Position numbers and translations under genes: made by a program. Of a stretch of 64,000 bases of DNA, positions 54,889 to 64,000 are shown piece by piece; within the stretch, counting starts at the first letter, position 1; the number at the start of each line of letters is the position of its first letter. Origin of the DNA: Xenorhabdus doucetiae (lineage in GTDB: Bacteria > Pseudomonadota > Gammaproteobacteria > Enterobacterales > Enterobacteriaceae); assembly GCF_000968195.1 (NCBI RefSeq), contig NZ_FO704550.1, forward strand, positions 1,736,001 through 1,800,000. Direction: 5' to 3'. The notes beneath the pieces are model-generated. The model was not told the DNA's origin. It saw only the letters and a list, made by a program, of their open reading frames with translations, and searched no databases.

Positions 54889-56040
54889 ATGGAGCTATAT
54901 GAAATTCATCCTTTGGTGGATGTTGCAAAAAATTTTTCAGATAACATATTAAGACCCTCCGCAGGTTTGATTGATAATCAAGGTAAAGTGCCTGATGAAA
55001 TTATTACTGAGATGGCAACACTGGGTTTATTAGGGGCCATTTTGCCGAAAGAATATGGCGGGCAGGGCATAGATCCCCTTTCTTATGGTTATTTGACTGA
55101 AGAAATAGGTAAAGGATGTAATTCGACACGTGCGTTGTTGACGGTGCATACCAGTTTAGTCGGTGAAACGCTTGTAAAGCTGGGCAGTCAGATGCAAAAG
55201 GAAAAATACCTGCCTGCAATGGCAAGGGGTGAAAAAATAGCGTGTTTCGCCTTATCTGAACCTGAAGCCGGCTCTGATGCCAATGCCATTAAAACACGGT
55301 ATGAAGTGACAGAAAATGGTTTCAGGATCAGTGGCAATAAAAAATGGATTACTTATTCAGGCATTGCTGATCTATTCCTTGTTTTTGCCAAATCTGAAGA
55401 AAAAGTCAGTGCGTTTATCGTCGAGTTCGGTATTGAAGGATTAACGAGAAAGCCAATGTCCGGTTTAATGGCAAGTCGTGGCGCTTATTTATCAGAACTG
55501 AATTTTGATAATGTCGAAATACCTAAAGAGAGTTTAGTCGGGCGTGAGGGAGAAGGGTTCAGCTTTGTCGCGAATACCGCGCTTTATTTTGGTCGTTACA
55601 GTATTGCCTGGGCGGGTGTTGCGATTGCGCATGCGGCAATGGAAGAAATGGTGACTTACGCCCGGAAAAGAAAACAGTTCGGTCAGAAAATTGCCCAGCA
55701 TCAATTGATTCAAGGGATCATTGCTGATTCTGCGACGGCATTTTATGCCGCCAAAGCGGCCTGTGAAAAGATAGGGCATTTGAGAAATCAAGGCGATCAC
55801 AATGCCATTATGGAAACAAATATCGCCAAATATAATAGTTCTGCTGTCGCTATGCTGGTCGCCAATAATGCCGTTCAGGTCCTTGGCGGAAATGGATTAT
55901 CCAATAAATATCCGGTAGAAAGGTTATATCGTGAAGCCAAAGTTTTGGAGATTATAGAAGGAACGAATCAAATCCAACAAATGCTCATATCACAACATGC
56001 TTTGCGTGGATTTTATCGGAAAGGCTCGGTTATTGAATAA
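54889..56040 (+). CDS. xcnE: Acyl-CoA dehydrogenase-like oxidase (extender-unit synthesis)
   Basis: FkbI-like flavin dehydrogenase of 383 residues. The start is ATG 54889 (MELYEIHPLVDVAKNF); the frame extends upstream over xcnD but unlike the family. Family signatures: ALSEPEAGSDANAI (flavin site), KKWITYSG, ARKRKQFGQKIAQHQLIQG and QVLGGNGLSNKYPVERLYREAKVLEIIEGTNQIQ. It oxidises the acyl-ACP aldehyde or alcohol toward hydroxymalonyl-ACP with XcnB. No terminator is seen before xcnF, so xcnB-F are probably cotranscribed. Confidence 0.88.
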   Translation: MELYEIHPLVDVAKNFSDNILRPSAGLIDNQGKVPDEIITEMATLGLLGAILPKEYGGQGIDPLSYGYLTEEIGKGCNSTRALLTVHTSLVGETLVKLGSQMQKEKYLPAMARGEKIACFALSEPEAGSDANAIKTRYEVTENGFRISGNKKWITYSGIADLFLVFAKSEEKVSAFIVEFGIEGLTRKPMSGLMASRGAYLSELNFDNVEIPKESLVGREGEGFSFVANTALYFGRYSIAWAGVAIAHAAMEEMVTYARKRKQFGQKIAQHQLIQGIIADSATAFYAAKAACEKIGHLRNQGDHNAIMETNIAKYNSSAVAMLVANNAVQVLGGNGLSNKYPVERLYREAKVLEIIEGTNQIQQMLISQHALRGFYRKGSVIE

Positions 56041-56186
56041 TACCGATACGAATACACATCTATCAGAGATTCCCAAAAATTAAATGATTAGAGATATAAG
56101 TCAATTTGGAAAAATCTGAATACTGAAATTCATGATGAATTTTATGTTTTGAGTCAATATATAATTCTCTATTTCATGAGGGTTAT

Positions 56187-56230
56187 TAATTATTTAAATT
56201 GAAAATGATCTTTTCATTGTCAAATAATTA
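56187..56230 (+). repeat. Imperfect inverted repeat before xcnF
   Basis: TAATTATTT (56187-56195) with AAATAATTA (56222-56230), and inside it TGAAAA (56200-56205) with TTTTCA (56211-56216). A possible leader hairpin ending 16 bases before the xcnF ATG; AT-rich, so weakly stable. Confidence 0.45.
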
Positions 56231-56245
56231 TATTAAAGGTTAATT

Positions 56246-59200
56246 ATGGTAAATAATGTCACTGGTCTTGAAGTTGCTATAGTTGGAATGGCTGGTCAAT
56301 TCCCTGGCGCAGACAATGTGCATGATTTTTGGGAAATGCTCTGTGATGGAAAAGAAGGTATTAGCAGATTCGCTCAGGAGATATTAGAGAATAATGGTAT
56401 ATCGTCTGATGAGTATTTAAACGAAAATTATGTTCCTGCCAAAGGTATCATCAACAAACCCTACCATTTTGCGGCTGATTATTTTGCAATTAATCATCCG
56501 GATGCAGAAAAAATGGACCCTCAAACCCGTTTGATGATTGAAACCTGCTGGCAGGCACTTAACCATGCCGGTATTGATGTCAAAGATTACCCGGGAGAAA
56601 TTGGTGTTTATGCAGGGGCAGGTAATCAATGGTCGTGGTTTAAAACATTAAATACTGAATTTAACTCCTCAGCAGAGCAGTTCCATGTTGCAACATTAAA
56701 TGATTCTGCATTTTGTTCGCGTATTTCCTATTTACTGAATTTACGCGGCCCGTCCGTTACGATACAAACAGCCTGTTCAACCTCATTGGTGGCTGTACAT
56801 ACAGCCTGTCAGGCCCTGCAAGCAGGAGAATGCGATATTGCTTTGGCTGGCGGCGTCAGTGTAACGCATCCACATCAAGCCGGGTATATTTATCAGGAAG
56901 GAATGATAAACAGTATCGACGGCAAGACACGGGCATTTGATGAACATGCGGGTGGGACTGTATTCAGTAATGGGGTTGGCGTTGTTACCCTGAAAAGATT
57001 GACGGATGCGATTGAAGATAACGATAGAATTTATGCCGTTATTAAAGGCAGTGCCATTAATAATGACGGTAATGACAAAATAAGTTTTACAGCGCCCAGT
57101 GCATTAGGGCAAGAAAAGGTTATTCGGGCGGCATTGGATGTCTCGGAAATTGATCCTGCCAGTATTAGTTATATAGAAACGCACGGGACAGGAACGGTAC
57201 TGGGTGATCCGATTGAAATTGCAGCGTTGGATGCTGTTTTTCATGGACAGCAATCTTGTGCCATTGGCTCGGTTAAATCAAATGTGGGGCACTGTGATAC
57301 TGCCGCAGGGGTAATATCACTGATAAAACTGTCATTATGTATTTATTTCAAAACATTAGTGCCATCCATTAATTTTGAAAAAGCCAATAAAAAATTGGAA
57401 CTGGAAAAAACACCTTTTCATGTTAATACGCAAACAAAACTCTGGGTCACAAAAAACAATGCGCCAATCAATGCAGGCGTCAGTGCTTTTGGTGTCGGCG
57501 GAACGAATGCGCATCTCGTTCTTCAGGAATTTTCGGGGAAAACGGAACCAATTTTGGCAGAACATCTAAATTATAAAGAACTGCCCAATCGAATTGAGTT
57601 TAAGCCTTCAATAAAAAAGGATACGTCTCCTGTCTTCAATGAAGAGCAAGAAGTGGACGTTGATTTCGCGGAAAAAATAGATATCAATTCTATATTAAAA
57701 GAAATATTGAGTATTTTAAAAGCGTATTTCACGAATAAAAAAATATCTAAAGACGATAATTTCTTTGATGTCGGTGCCAGCTCTTTAGATATTGTTCAGT
57801 TACACGAAAAAATAAATTCGAATTATGCCATTAAATTATCAATTAATGATTTGTATCGTTATACAACCTGTCAGAAACTTTCTGAAAAAGTGTATGATGT
57901 CATCAATGAGACACCGCGAAAAACGACACGTAAATTGAAAACGGGGGCAAGTAAAAAAACACCGGTTCGTATAAAAACAGCTCTTCATGACTATCCTGAA
58001 AATGCAGTTGCGGTTGTTGGCATAAGTGGCCGTTTCCCCGGAAGTCATAATGTACAGGAATATTGGAAAAATATATTGTCCGGCAAAGAAGGCATCTCTT
58101 TCTTTACCGATGATGAATTGATTGATGCCGGAATTCCAGAACATATTTTCAAAAATAAACATTATGTCAGGGCAAAAGGGATTGTTGAAAACGCATTGAA
58201 TTTTGATAAAACCGCCTTTGGTTACACAATGCGTGAAGCACAATATATGGACCCGCAATTCCGTTTACTTCATGAAATAACATGGGAAGTATTGGATGAT
58301 GCAGGATATGGTAATCCCAAATATCGCCCTGTAACGGGTTTGTTTGCTTCTTCTGGCTCTAATTATGAATGGTTAGATCGGGTAAAAGAGGAAGTCAAAG
58401 ATACAACAGAACAGTTCAGCATCGGGCTTTTAAATGACCGTGAATTCCTCACAACCCGAATCGCTTATAAATTAAATCTTACCGGGCCAGCCGTGACCGT
58501 CCAGAGTGCCTGTTCCAGCTCTGCACTGGCCATCACACTTGCGTGTCAAAGCTTGCGGGTTAATCAATGTGATTTAGCATTGGCGGGGGGTGTTTCCGTC
58601 ACCGTTCCGGTGAAAAGTGGCTACATGTATGTCAATGGAATGGTAAATAGTGCAGATGGTCATTGTAAACCATTTTCAGAGAATGCCAGCGGGACGGTTT
58701 TCAGTGATGGCATTGGCATGGTTGCCTTAAAAAGATTGGAAGATGCGATTGAAAATAATGATCACATCTATGGTGTGATTGCTGGTTATGGTGTCAACAA
58801 TGATGGTTATGAAAAAGCAGGTTTTACCGCGCCGAGTGCCAATGGGCAAGCTGCCTGTATTAAACAGTCTCTGGCAATGGCCGGAATCTCTGCCAACGAT
58901 GTCGGATATTTGGAAGCGCATGGTACAGCGACATTGGTGGGAGATGATATTGAACTGGAGGGTGTCAAAAGCGCTTTAAGCGTAACAGGCGAAGATCCCA
59001 GTATTTGTTACATTGGTAGTGTTAAATCAAACCTCGGTCACACCGATAGTGCCGCAGGCGTTGCAGGGTTCATTAAGACATTATTGACAGTGAAACATAA
59101 GAAGATCCCGCCAACTTGCCATACTGAAAAAGATGATCATGTGTTGTTGGAAGGGACACGATTCCGTTTAATTAATACCGCAACTGATTGGGGAAATAAT

Positions 59201-62200
59201 AACGATATCAGAACCGCAGGATTGAGTTCATTTGGTATTGGGGGAACAAATGTTCATATAACGATCCAGTCTATCTTAGATCAAATCAGTAGTGAGCGGG
59301 ATAGTCCAGAACTTATTACACTCTCAAGCAAAAGCAGAGAAGGCTTGATTAAAACGGCAGAAACATTAGGCCATTTTTTAAATGAAGACACGCACACGAA
59401 CTCGCTTTCTGATATTGCTTACACCCTCCAAATCGGGCGAGGGGAACATGAATATCGCACATCATTTGTTGTAGATAATGTAGAAGAACTTAAAAACGCT
59501 TTATTGAATGTCAAAGAGACAAACAAAATCGCCGAAATTTCCTTTGACCAAACACCGGGTATTGTATTTATGTTCCCAGGTCAGGGTGCACAATATATCA
59601 ATATGGCAAGGGACTTATACAATGAATTGGGGATTTTCAGAAAGCTTCTTGATGAGTGTCATGAATATCTCTTCGAGAGATTCGGCATTAATTTACTTGC
59701 ATTACTCTATGATGAAAAGAATCAAGACAGTGTAGAAAAACTCCGTAATACGCAATTTACCCAACCCATTATTTTTGCCATCTCTTATTCTCTGGCCAAG
59801 AGTCTGGAAGCGTTAGGTGTAGAAGCCAAGGCAATGATTGGCCATAGCATCGGTGAATATGTTGCTGCCGCAATGGCAGGCGTTATGACGTTGGATGAGG
59901 CATTGGATCTTGTCGCTGTCAGAGGCCTTATCATGCAGGAATGTGAGCCGGGAGCGATGCTGAGTGTTTCTGCTGGCAGAGAAGAGATTGAACCTTATTT
60001 AACAGATGAAGTGACTTTAGCAACGGTGAATTCATCAACTGCTTGCGTTATTGCGGGACCGCAAGCTGAAGTTGAAAAAGTACAGCTTGCGTTGGCGGAT
60101 AAAAATTACCGTACCCGATTATTGGAAACCTCTCATGCGTTTCACACTTCAATGATGAAACCTGCGGTAGAGAAGTTTAAAGAGGCGTTGAGGCAGATTA
60201 AATGGAAAAAGCCCAATAAAGCCTATATATCCAATGTCACCGGTCAATGGATCACGGCAAAACAAGCAAATTCTATTGATTATTGGGTCGCCCATTTGTG
60301 TGGAACCGTCGAATTCCACCAAGGTATTATGACTTGTCTGGAGCAGCCTGATCTGAATGCCTTTATCGAAGTCGGGCCCGGCAGAACATTGTCTACTTTT
60401 GTTAAGCAAGTTGTTGGAATAAATACCGATATCTCTGTTATTAATGTGATGCGACATCCATTAGAAGAGGAAAATGACAGGGCATATTTATTAAAATTGT
60501 TTGGTCAGCTTTGGATGAAGGGCTATGCCATTAATTGGTCAGTCATTTATCAGGATGTCAATCCAAGAAGAGTCAGTCTGCCCGGTTATCAGTTTACCTC
60601 AGAAGAAATGGGGCCCGGAAATTCACAGGTCAGTTCAAATCATGCGGAGAAAATATCTGAAACTCGTATACAAAAAAATAATATTTCAGACTGGCTGTAT
60701 GGTGAAATATGGCAGGATGCGCTCTTACCCGATAAATCGAACCAATCTGAAGTTAAAACGGCCTTATGCTTTGTGCCAAGTATGGAATGGTGCGAACCGC
60801 TTAGCCGTCATTTGAATGTTGATGAAAAATCAATAAGGTTTATGTTATCAGGTGATGATTACACTTCTGTGAACAATGTTATTACATTGGCCGCAGGTGA
60901 AGTCCGCCATTTTGAAAAGCTCTTCCATGAATTAAAAGAAAATCAGTTACAACCTGATTCGGTCATATTTGCCTGGCCTTTATCCGGTCATCGTGATTTG
61001 AAAAACACGTGGTTTTCCGCCATTACATTGCTTCAGGCATGGGCAACGGTAGGAAATATGGGGGATTTCCGTTTATTGCTGGTGAATACAGAGCAGCCTG
61101 AATCCGGTATGCTCAAGGGCTTGGTCAAAGTCATTACTCAAGAAGTCAGCAAATGCCATCCCAGATTAGTTCAAATCAATACAACAGAATCGATTGAAAA
61201 CACCTGTGAGATATTAACTGAAGAACTGTTAGCAACAGACGGGCGTTTTATCGTTTGCCGGACAGATGGACGTTGTTCTGAACAAGTCTATGAACGGCTC
61301 AACGTGGAGCCACAGAAAAAGAATTCGCTCCTGAAACAGCAGGGTACCTACCTGATTACCGGCGGACTGGGTGATTTAGGTTTGCTGTTTGCAGAATATC
61401 TTTTGAAAGAATATCAGGCAACCGTGATCCTTTCTGGCCGCAGGGAATTACCTGACAGGCATGAGTGGCAACAGGCAACTCAATCAGATTTTTCGACCAC
61501 CAACCTATTGCAGCAACTGAATAAACTTGCAGATCTTGGCAAAGGTAATGTGGTTTATTATCCGGCTAATGTAGCTGATAAATCTGCCATGCAGCATTTA
61601 TTGCAGACGATAGACGAGCAACATGGTGTATTGAATGGCATCATCTGTGCCGCGGGTGTGACGGAAGGCGATTCGTTTCAGGGAATTAACAGGATAACGC
61701 TGGATGCTTGTTCGCCACAAATAGAAACGAAAGTTGAAGCTTATAAAATTCTGGCAGAATTGACAGAATATCAGCCACTGGATTTTTGTCTGCTTTGTTC
61801 TTCAATCGCTTCAATGCTGGGGGGCTTAAGTTTTTCTGCCTATAGCTCCGTCAGTGCATTTGCTGATGAGTTTGCAAGACAACAAAACCAGAAAGGTAAG
61901 CCCTGGATTAGCATTAACTGGGATGGATGGGTTTTTGAACGCAATGATTCTGGTGATGCTTTGGGTTCCTCATTGAGCCAGCTTTTAATTGAACCGGATG
62001 AGGGCATTCAAATTCTGGAACGTGTTTTACAATCACCATTGCGAGGGCAAATTATTGTTTCCACCGGTGATTTGAATCAACGTTTTGAACAATGGGTCGG
62101 TTCTCATTTAAAAACCTTTGATATTAATAAAATCAGTAAATCTCAAAGGAAAACGATTTCTAAAGATCAGATTGTAGAAACTATCCTTTCGGTTTGGAAA

Positions 62201-64000
62201 AATTTCTTAAAAATCACACAGATTAACAGTGAAGATAACTTCTTCGAATTAGGTGCGAATTCGTTGGATTTGGTTCAAGTTAATAAAAGATTAACTGATG
62301 CGTTAGATATTGATATTTCAGTCGTGGATATGTTCAGTTATCCCACCTCAGAGTTATTGGCTGATTATATAACAAGACAATATGGGGTGGTCAGCGCAAA
62401 TGATACCCAGCATGAACAGCCTGATAATAGTGATGAAAGTGACTATGTAGCAGAATACGTTGTTAAACCGGATACTGTTTTTGATAAACATATTGCGATT
62501 GTCGGTATGGCAGGAAAATTCCCGGGCGCTGAAGATATTTATGAGTTTTGGGATAACTTATGCTATGGCAAAGAATCGATTAGCATAATGAGCAAGGAAG
62601 AATTAATTGAATCAGGTATTGGTTCAGACTTATTAGATGATCCGAATTATGTTCGTGCCAAAGGTATTATGCCGCATTCAGGTGAATTTGATGCTGAATT
62701 CTTTGGTTATACGCCTTATGAAGCACGTCAAATGGACCCACAGGTTCGGGCGATGCACATTTGCAGTTGGCAGGCATTGCAGGATGCGGGGATTTCACCC
62801 AAAAACAACAAGCTGAAAATTGGTTTATATACTGCGGCGTCAGGAAATTTGCCGTGGCTGGCACAAGCAATGGCAACGGCAGAAGGCAGTGCCGGTCAAT
62901 ATAGTGCCATGGTCGTGGCAGATAAAGACTATATGTCGACCAGTGTGTCATATAAATTAAATTTATCCGGGCCAAGTATGGTTATCTCAACAGCCTGTTC
63001 TTCATCGCTTGTTGCTGTAAACGAAGCGATTAAATCATTGCGTACGGGTGAGTGTGATGTTGCAATGGCTGGTGGTGTTTCAATTACTTTGCCAATTAAA
63101 GCCGGATATTTATTTGAAGAAGGCATGATTTATTCTAAAGATGGAAAATGCCGGCCGTTTGATATTCAGGCTAACGGAACGGTATTTAGTGATGGCGTCG
63201 GTGTGGTCGTTCTGAAACCACTGAAACAAGCGATAGCAGATAAAGATAATATTTATGCGACCATCATCGGCAGCGCCATTAACAATGATGGTGGTATGAA
63301 AGTAGGTTACACCGCCCCCAGTACAAAAGGTCAGGTTGACGTTATTCAGGCAGCATTACGGGATGCAAATGTTTCATCAGAATCCATTAATTTTGTAGAA
63401 ACACATGGCACGGGAACGAATTTGGGTGATCCGATTGAATTTAATGCCCTGAAACAAGCTTTTTCAACGGATAAAAAGAATTATTGCAAAATCGGCAGTG
63501 TGAAGTCGAATATTGGTCATCTCAATTTCGCTTCTGGTGTCACCGGGCTAATAAAAGCGGCATTATCCATCAAGAATAAGGTATTGCCGCCAACGATACA
63601 TTTTGCCCGTCCTAATAAAGAAATGGATATTGCCAATAGTCCATTTATGGTGAATAACCAATATACGGAGCTGTATAACAGTAAGCATCCGATTAGGGCC
63701 GGTGTCAGTTCCTTTGGTCTTGGCGGCACAAATGTACATCTTGTGCTGGAAGAGTATCGGGCGGACCAAAATAAATTATCCGGACAAAATACAAATAATC
63801 GATTGCCATTGATCCTATCGGCACCGGATGAAAAATCATTGCAGTCTTATAAAAAACAGCTAATGCAGGTTATTCAGAGTGATAACCAAAAGCTGAGTAT
63901 CAGTGATTTCACTTACAGTCTGATGCAAAGAGAGACAATGGCATCACAATTTATTGCTGTAGTGAATAATCGTGATGAATTGATTAATGCGCTCTCTTCA
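56246..64000 (+). CDS. xcnF: XcnF-like modular type I polyketide synthase, 3' truncated by window edge
   Basis: The frame from ATG 56246 (AAAGG six bases upstream) stays open for 2585 codons to the window end. KS1 (about 9-425; Cys177, His313, His349) is followed directly by an ACP (Ser513 in DVGASSLDIV) without an AT. KS2 (about 590-1010; Cys756, His892, His932), AT (about 1100-1400; Ser1201 in GHSIGEY, HAFH motif indicating malonyl-CoA), KR (about 1700-1920; TGGLGDLG, Tyr in FSAYSSVS), ACP (Ser in LGANSLDLV near 2006), then KS3 (from about 2083; Cys2251) and the linker toward the next domain. The AT-less first module fits an ACP-delivered hydroxymalonyl unit from XcnBCDE; the second adds and reduces a malonyl unit. 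Known xcnF continues further. Confidence 0.88.
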   Translation, partial: MVNNVTGLEVAIVGMAGQFPGADNVHDFWEMLCDGKEGISRFAQEILENNGISSDEYLNENYVPAKGIINKPYHFAADYFAINHPDAEKMDPQTRLMIETCWQALNHAGIDVKDYPGEIGVYAGAGNQWSWFKTLNTEFNSSAEQFHVATLNDSAFCSRISYLLNLRGPSVTIQTACSTSLVAVHTACQALQAGECDIALAGGVSVTHPHQAGYIYQEGMINSIDGKTRAFDEHAGGTVFSNGVGVVTLKRLTDAIEDNDRIYAVIKGSAINNDGNDKISFTAPSALGQEKVIRAALDVSEIDPASISYIETHGTGTVLGDPIEIAALDAVFHGQQSCAIGSVKSNVGHCDTAAGVISLIKLSLCIYFKTLVPSINFEKANKKLELEKTPFHVNTQTKLWVTKNNAPINAGVSAFGVGGTNAHLVLQEFSGKTEPILAEHLNYKELPNRIEFKPSIKKDTSPVFNEEQEVDVDFAEKIDINSILKEILSILKAYFTNKKISKDDNFFDVGASSLDIVQLHEKINSNYAIKLSINDLYRYTTCQKLSEKVYDVINETPRKTTRKLKTGASKKTPVRIKTALHDYPENAVAVVGISGRFPGSHNVQEYWKNILSGKEGISFFTDDELIDAGIPEHIFKNKHYVRAKGIVENALNFDKTAFGYTMREAQYMDPQFRLLHEITWEVLDDAGYGNPKYRPVTGLFASSGSNYEWLDRVKEEVKDTTEQFSIGLLNDREFLTTRIAYKLNLTGPAVTVQSACSSSALAITLACQSLRVNQCDLALAGGVSVTVPVKSGYMYVNGMVNSADGHCKPFSENASGTVFSDGIGMVALKRLEDAIENNDHIYGVIAGYGVNNDGYEKAGFTAPSANGQAACIKQSLAMAGISANDVGYLEAHGTATLVGDDIELEGVKSALSVTGEDPSICYIGSVKSNLGHTDSAAGVAGFIKTLLTVKHKKIPPTCHTEKDDHVLLEGTRFRLINTATDWGNNNDIRTAGLSSFGIGGTNVHITIQSILDQISSERDSPELITLSSKSREGLIKTAETLGHFLNEDTHTNSLSDIAYTLQIGRGEHEYRTSFVVDNVEELKNALLNVKETNKIAEISFDQTPGIVFMFPGQGAQYINMARDLYNELGIFRKLLDECHEYLFERFGINLLALLYDEKNQDSVEKLRNTQFTQPIIFAISYSLAKSLEALGVEAKAMIGHSIGEYVAAAMAGVMTLDEALDLVAVRGLIMQECEPGAMLSVSAGREEIEPYLTDEVTLATVNSSTACVIAGPQAEVEKVQLALADKNYRTRLLETSHAFHTSMMKPAVEKFKEALRQIKWKKPNKAYISNVTGQWITAKQANSIDYWVAHLCGTVEFHQGIMTCLEQPDLNAFIEVGPGRTLSTFVKQVVGINTDISVINVMRHPLEEENDRAYLLKLFGQLWMKGYAINWSVIYQDVNPRRVSLPGYQFTSEEMGPGNSQVSSNHAEKISETRIQKNNISDWLYGEIWQDALLPDKSNQSEVKTALCFVPSMEWCEPLSRHLNVDEKSIRFMLSGDDYTSVNNVITLAAGEVRHFEKLFHELKENQLQPDSVIFAWPLSGHRDLKNTWFSAITLLQAWATVGNMGDFRLLLVNTEQPESGMLKGLVKVITQEVSKCHPRLVQINTTESIENTCEILTEELLATDGRFIVCRTDGRCSEQVYERLNVEPQKKNSLLKQQGTYLITGGLGDLGLLFAEYLLKEYQATVILSGRRELPDRHEWQQATQSDFSTTNLLQQLNKLADLGKGNVVYYPANVADKSAMQHLLQTIDEQHGVLNGIICAAGVTEGDSFQGINRITLDACSPQIETKVEAYKILAELTEYQPLDFCLLCSSIASMLGGLSFSAYSSVSAFADEFARQQNQKGKPWISINWDGWVFERNDSGDALGSSLSQLLIEPDEGIQILERVLQSPLRGQIIVSTGDLNQRFEQWVGSHLKTFDINKISKSQRKTISKDQIVETILSVWKNFLKITQINSEDNFFELGANSLDLVQVNKRLTDALDIDISVVDMFSYPTSELLADYITRQYGVVSANDTQHEQPDNSDESDYVAEYVVKPDTVFDKHIAIVGMAGKFPGAEDIYEFWDNLCYGKESISIMSKEELIESGIGSDLLDDPNYVRAKGIMPHSGEFDAEFFGYTPYEARQMDPQVRAMHICSWQALQDAGISPKNNKLKIGLYTAASGNLPWLAQAMATAEGSAGQYSAMVVADKDYMSTSVSYKLNLSGPSMVISTACSSSLVAVNEAIKSLRTGECDVAMAGGVSITLPIKAGYLFEEGMIYSKDGKCRPFDIQANGTVFSDGVGVVVLKPLKQAIADKDNIYATIIGSAINNDGGMKVGYTAPSTKGQVDVIQAALRDANVSSESINFVETHGTGTNLGDPIEFNALKQAFSTDKKNYCKIGSVKSNIGHLNFASGVTGLIKAALSIKNKVLPPTIHFARPNKEMDIANSPFMVNNQYTELYNSKHPIRAGVSSFGLGGTNVHLVLEEYRADQNKLSGQNTNNRLPLILSAPDEKSLQSYKKQLMQVIQSDNQKLSISDFTYSLMQRETMASQFIAVVNNRDELINALSS

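Noticed and set aside
1..64000. CRISPR arrays, rRNA or tRNA genes
   Set aside because: No regularly spaced repeat array, cloverleaf-like segment or rRNA-like sequence was noticed; the only tRNA-like feature is the thrS operator.

Overview
The window reads as chromosomal DNA of a Xenorhabdus-like enterobacterium (order Enterobacterales, Morganellaceae). Housekeeping genes are very close to E. coli proteins remembered for comparison. They sit beside insect/nematode-symbiont features: an inverse autotransporter of the invasin type, lipid A aminoarabinose genes, several decayed insertion sequences, and the first half of an NRPS/PKS cluster whose gene order and domains match xenocoumacin biosynthesis (xcnA-F). 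All identifications come from reading the sequence and from family knowledge; no database search was run.

Layout. 1-7.1 kb is core genome: 3' part of prc, htpX, tcyP (reverse), ydjM (reverse, with a LexA box), yniB and yniA. 7.3-10.8 kb is a reverse-strand, translationally coupled yfeABCD (sitABCD) iron/manganese ABC operon with a Fur box upstream. emtA follows at 11.1 kb. 12.3-25.9 kb is an AT-rich accessory island: a soluble Ig-like protein, a 1403-residue inverse autotransporter with Big-type repeats, a dead IS630-family element, and an array of four paralogous Ig-like proteins without signal peptides that I do not recognise. 26-33.5 kb is the classical thrS-infC-rpmI-rplT-pheM-pheST-ihfA block with its known regulatory devices visible: thrS anticodon-like operator, infC ATT start, pheM attenuator. 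33.5-41.9 kb holds a C-terminal relic of btuD, the complete arnBCADTEF operon, and nlpC, suggesting that btuC/E/D decayed at the junction where arn now lies. 42.0-43.7 kb contains a nonsense-mutated IS200-type element and a multiply frameshifted IS30-family element with intact ends.

44.2-64 kb is the biosynthetic cluster. XcnA is C-A-T-E-C-A-T. Its first A domain has a specificity code read as DLTKIGEV (Asn), and the epimerase gives D-Asn, consistent with the N-acyl-D-Asn prodrug tail of prexenocoumacins. A strong terminator follows xcnA. A leader then carries an ops (RfaH-recruiting) element followed by a weak terminator-like hairpin. xcnBCDE, the extender-unit genes (dehydrogenase, FkbH-like HAD protein, ACP, acyl-CoA dehydrogenase; no methyltransferase seen here), come next, then xcnF, a modular PKS running off the window as KS-ACP-KS-AT-KR-ACP-KS. 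The xcnF frame stays open to the last base.

Observations most worth following: the ops element ahead of the extender/PKS operon; the AT-less first PKS module; the uncharacterised Ig-like protein array around the invasin; the btuD relic; and recurrent 15-bp in-frame tandem repeats in three unrelated genes (ydjM, yniB, three sites in xcnA).
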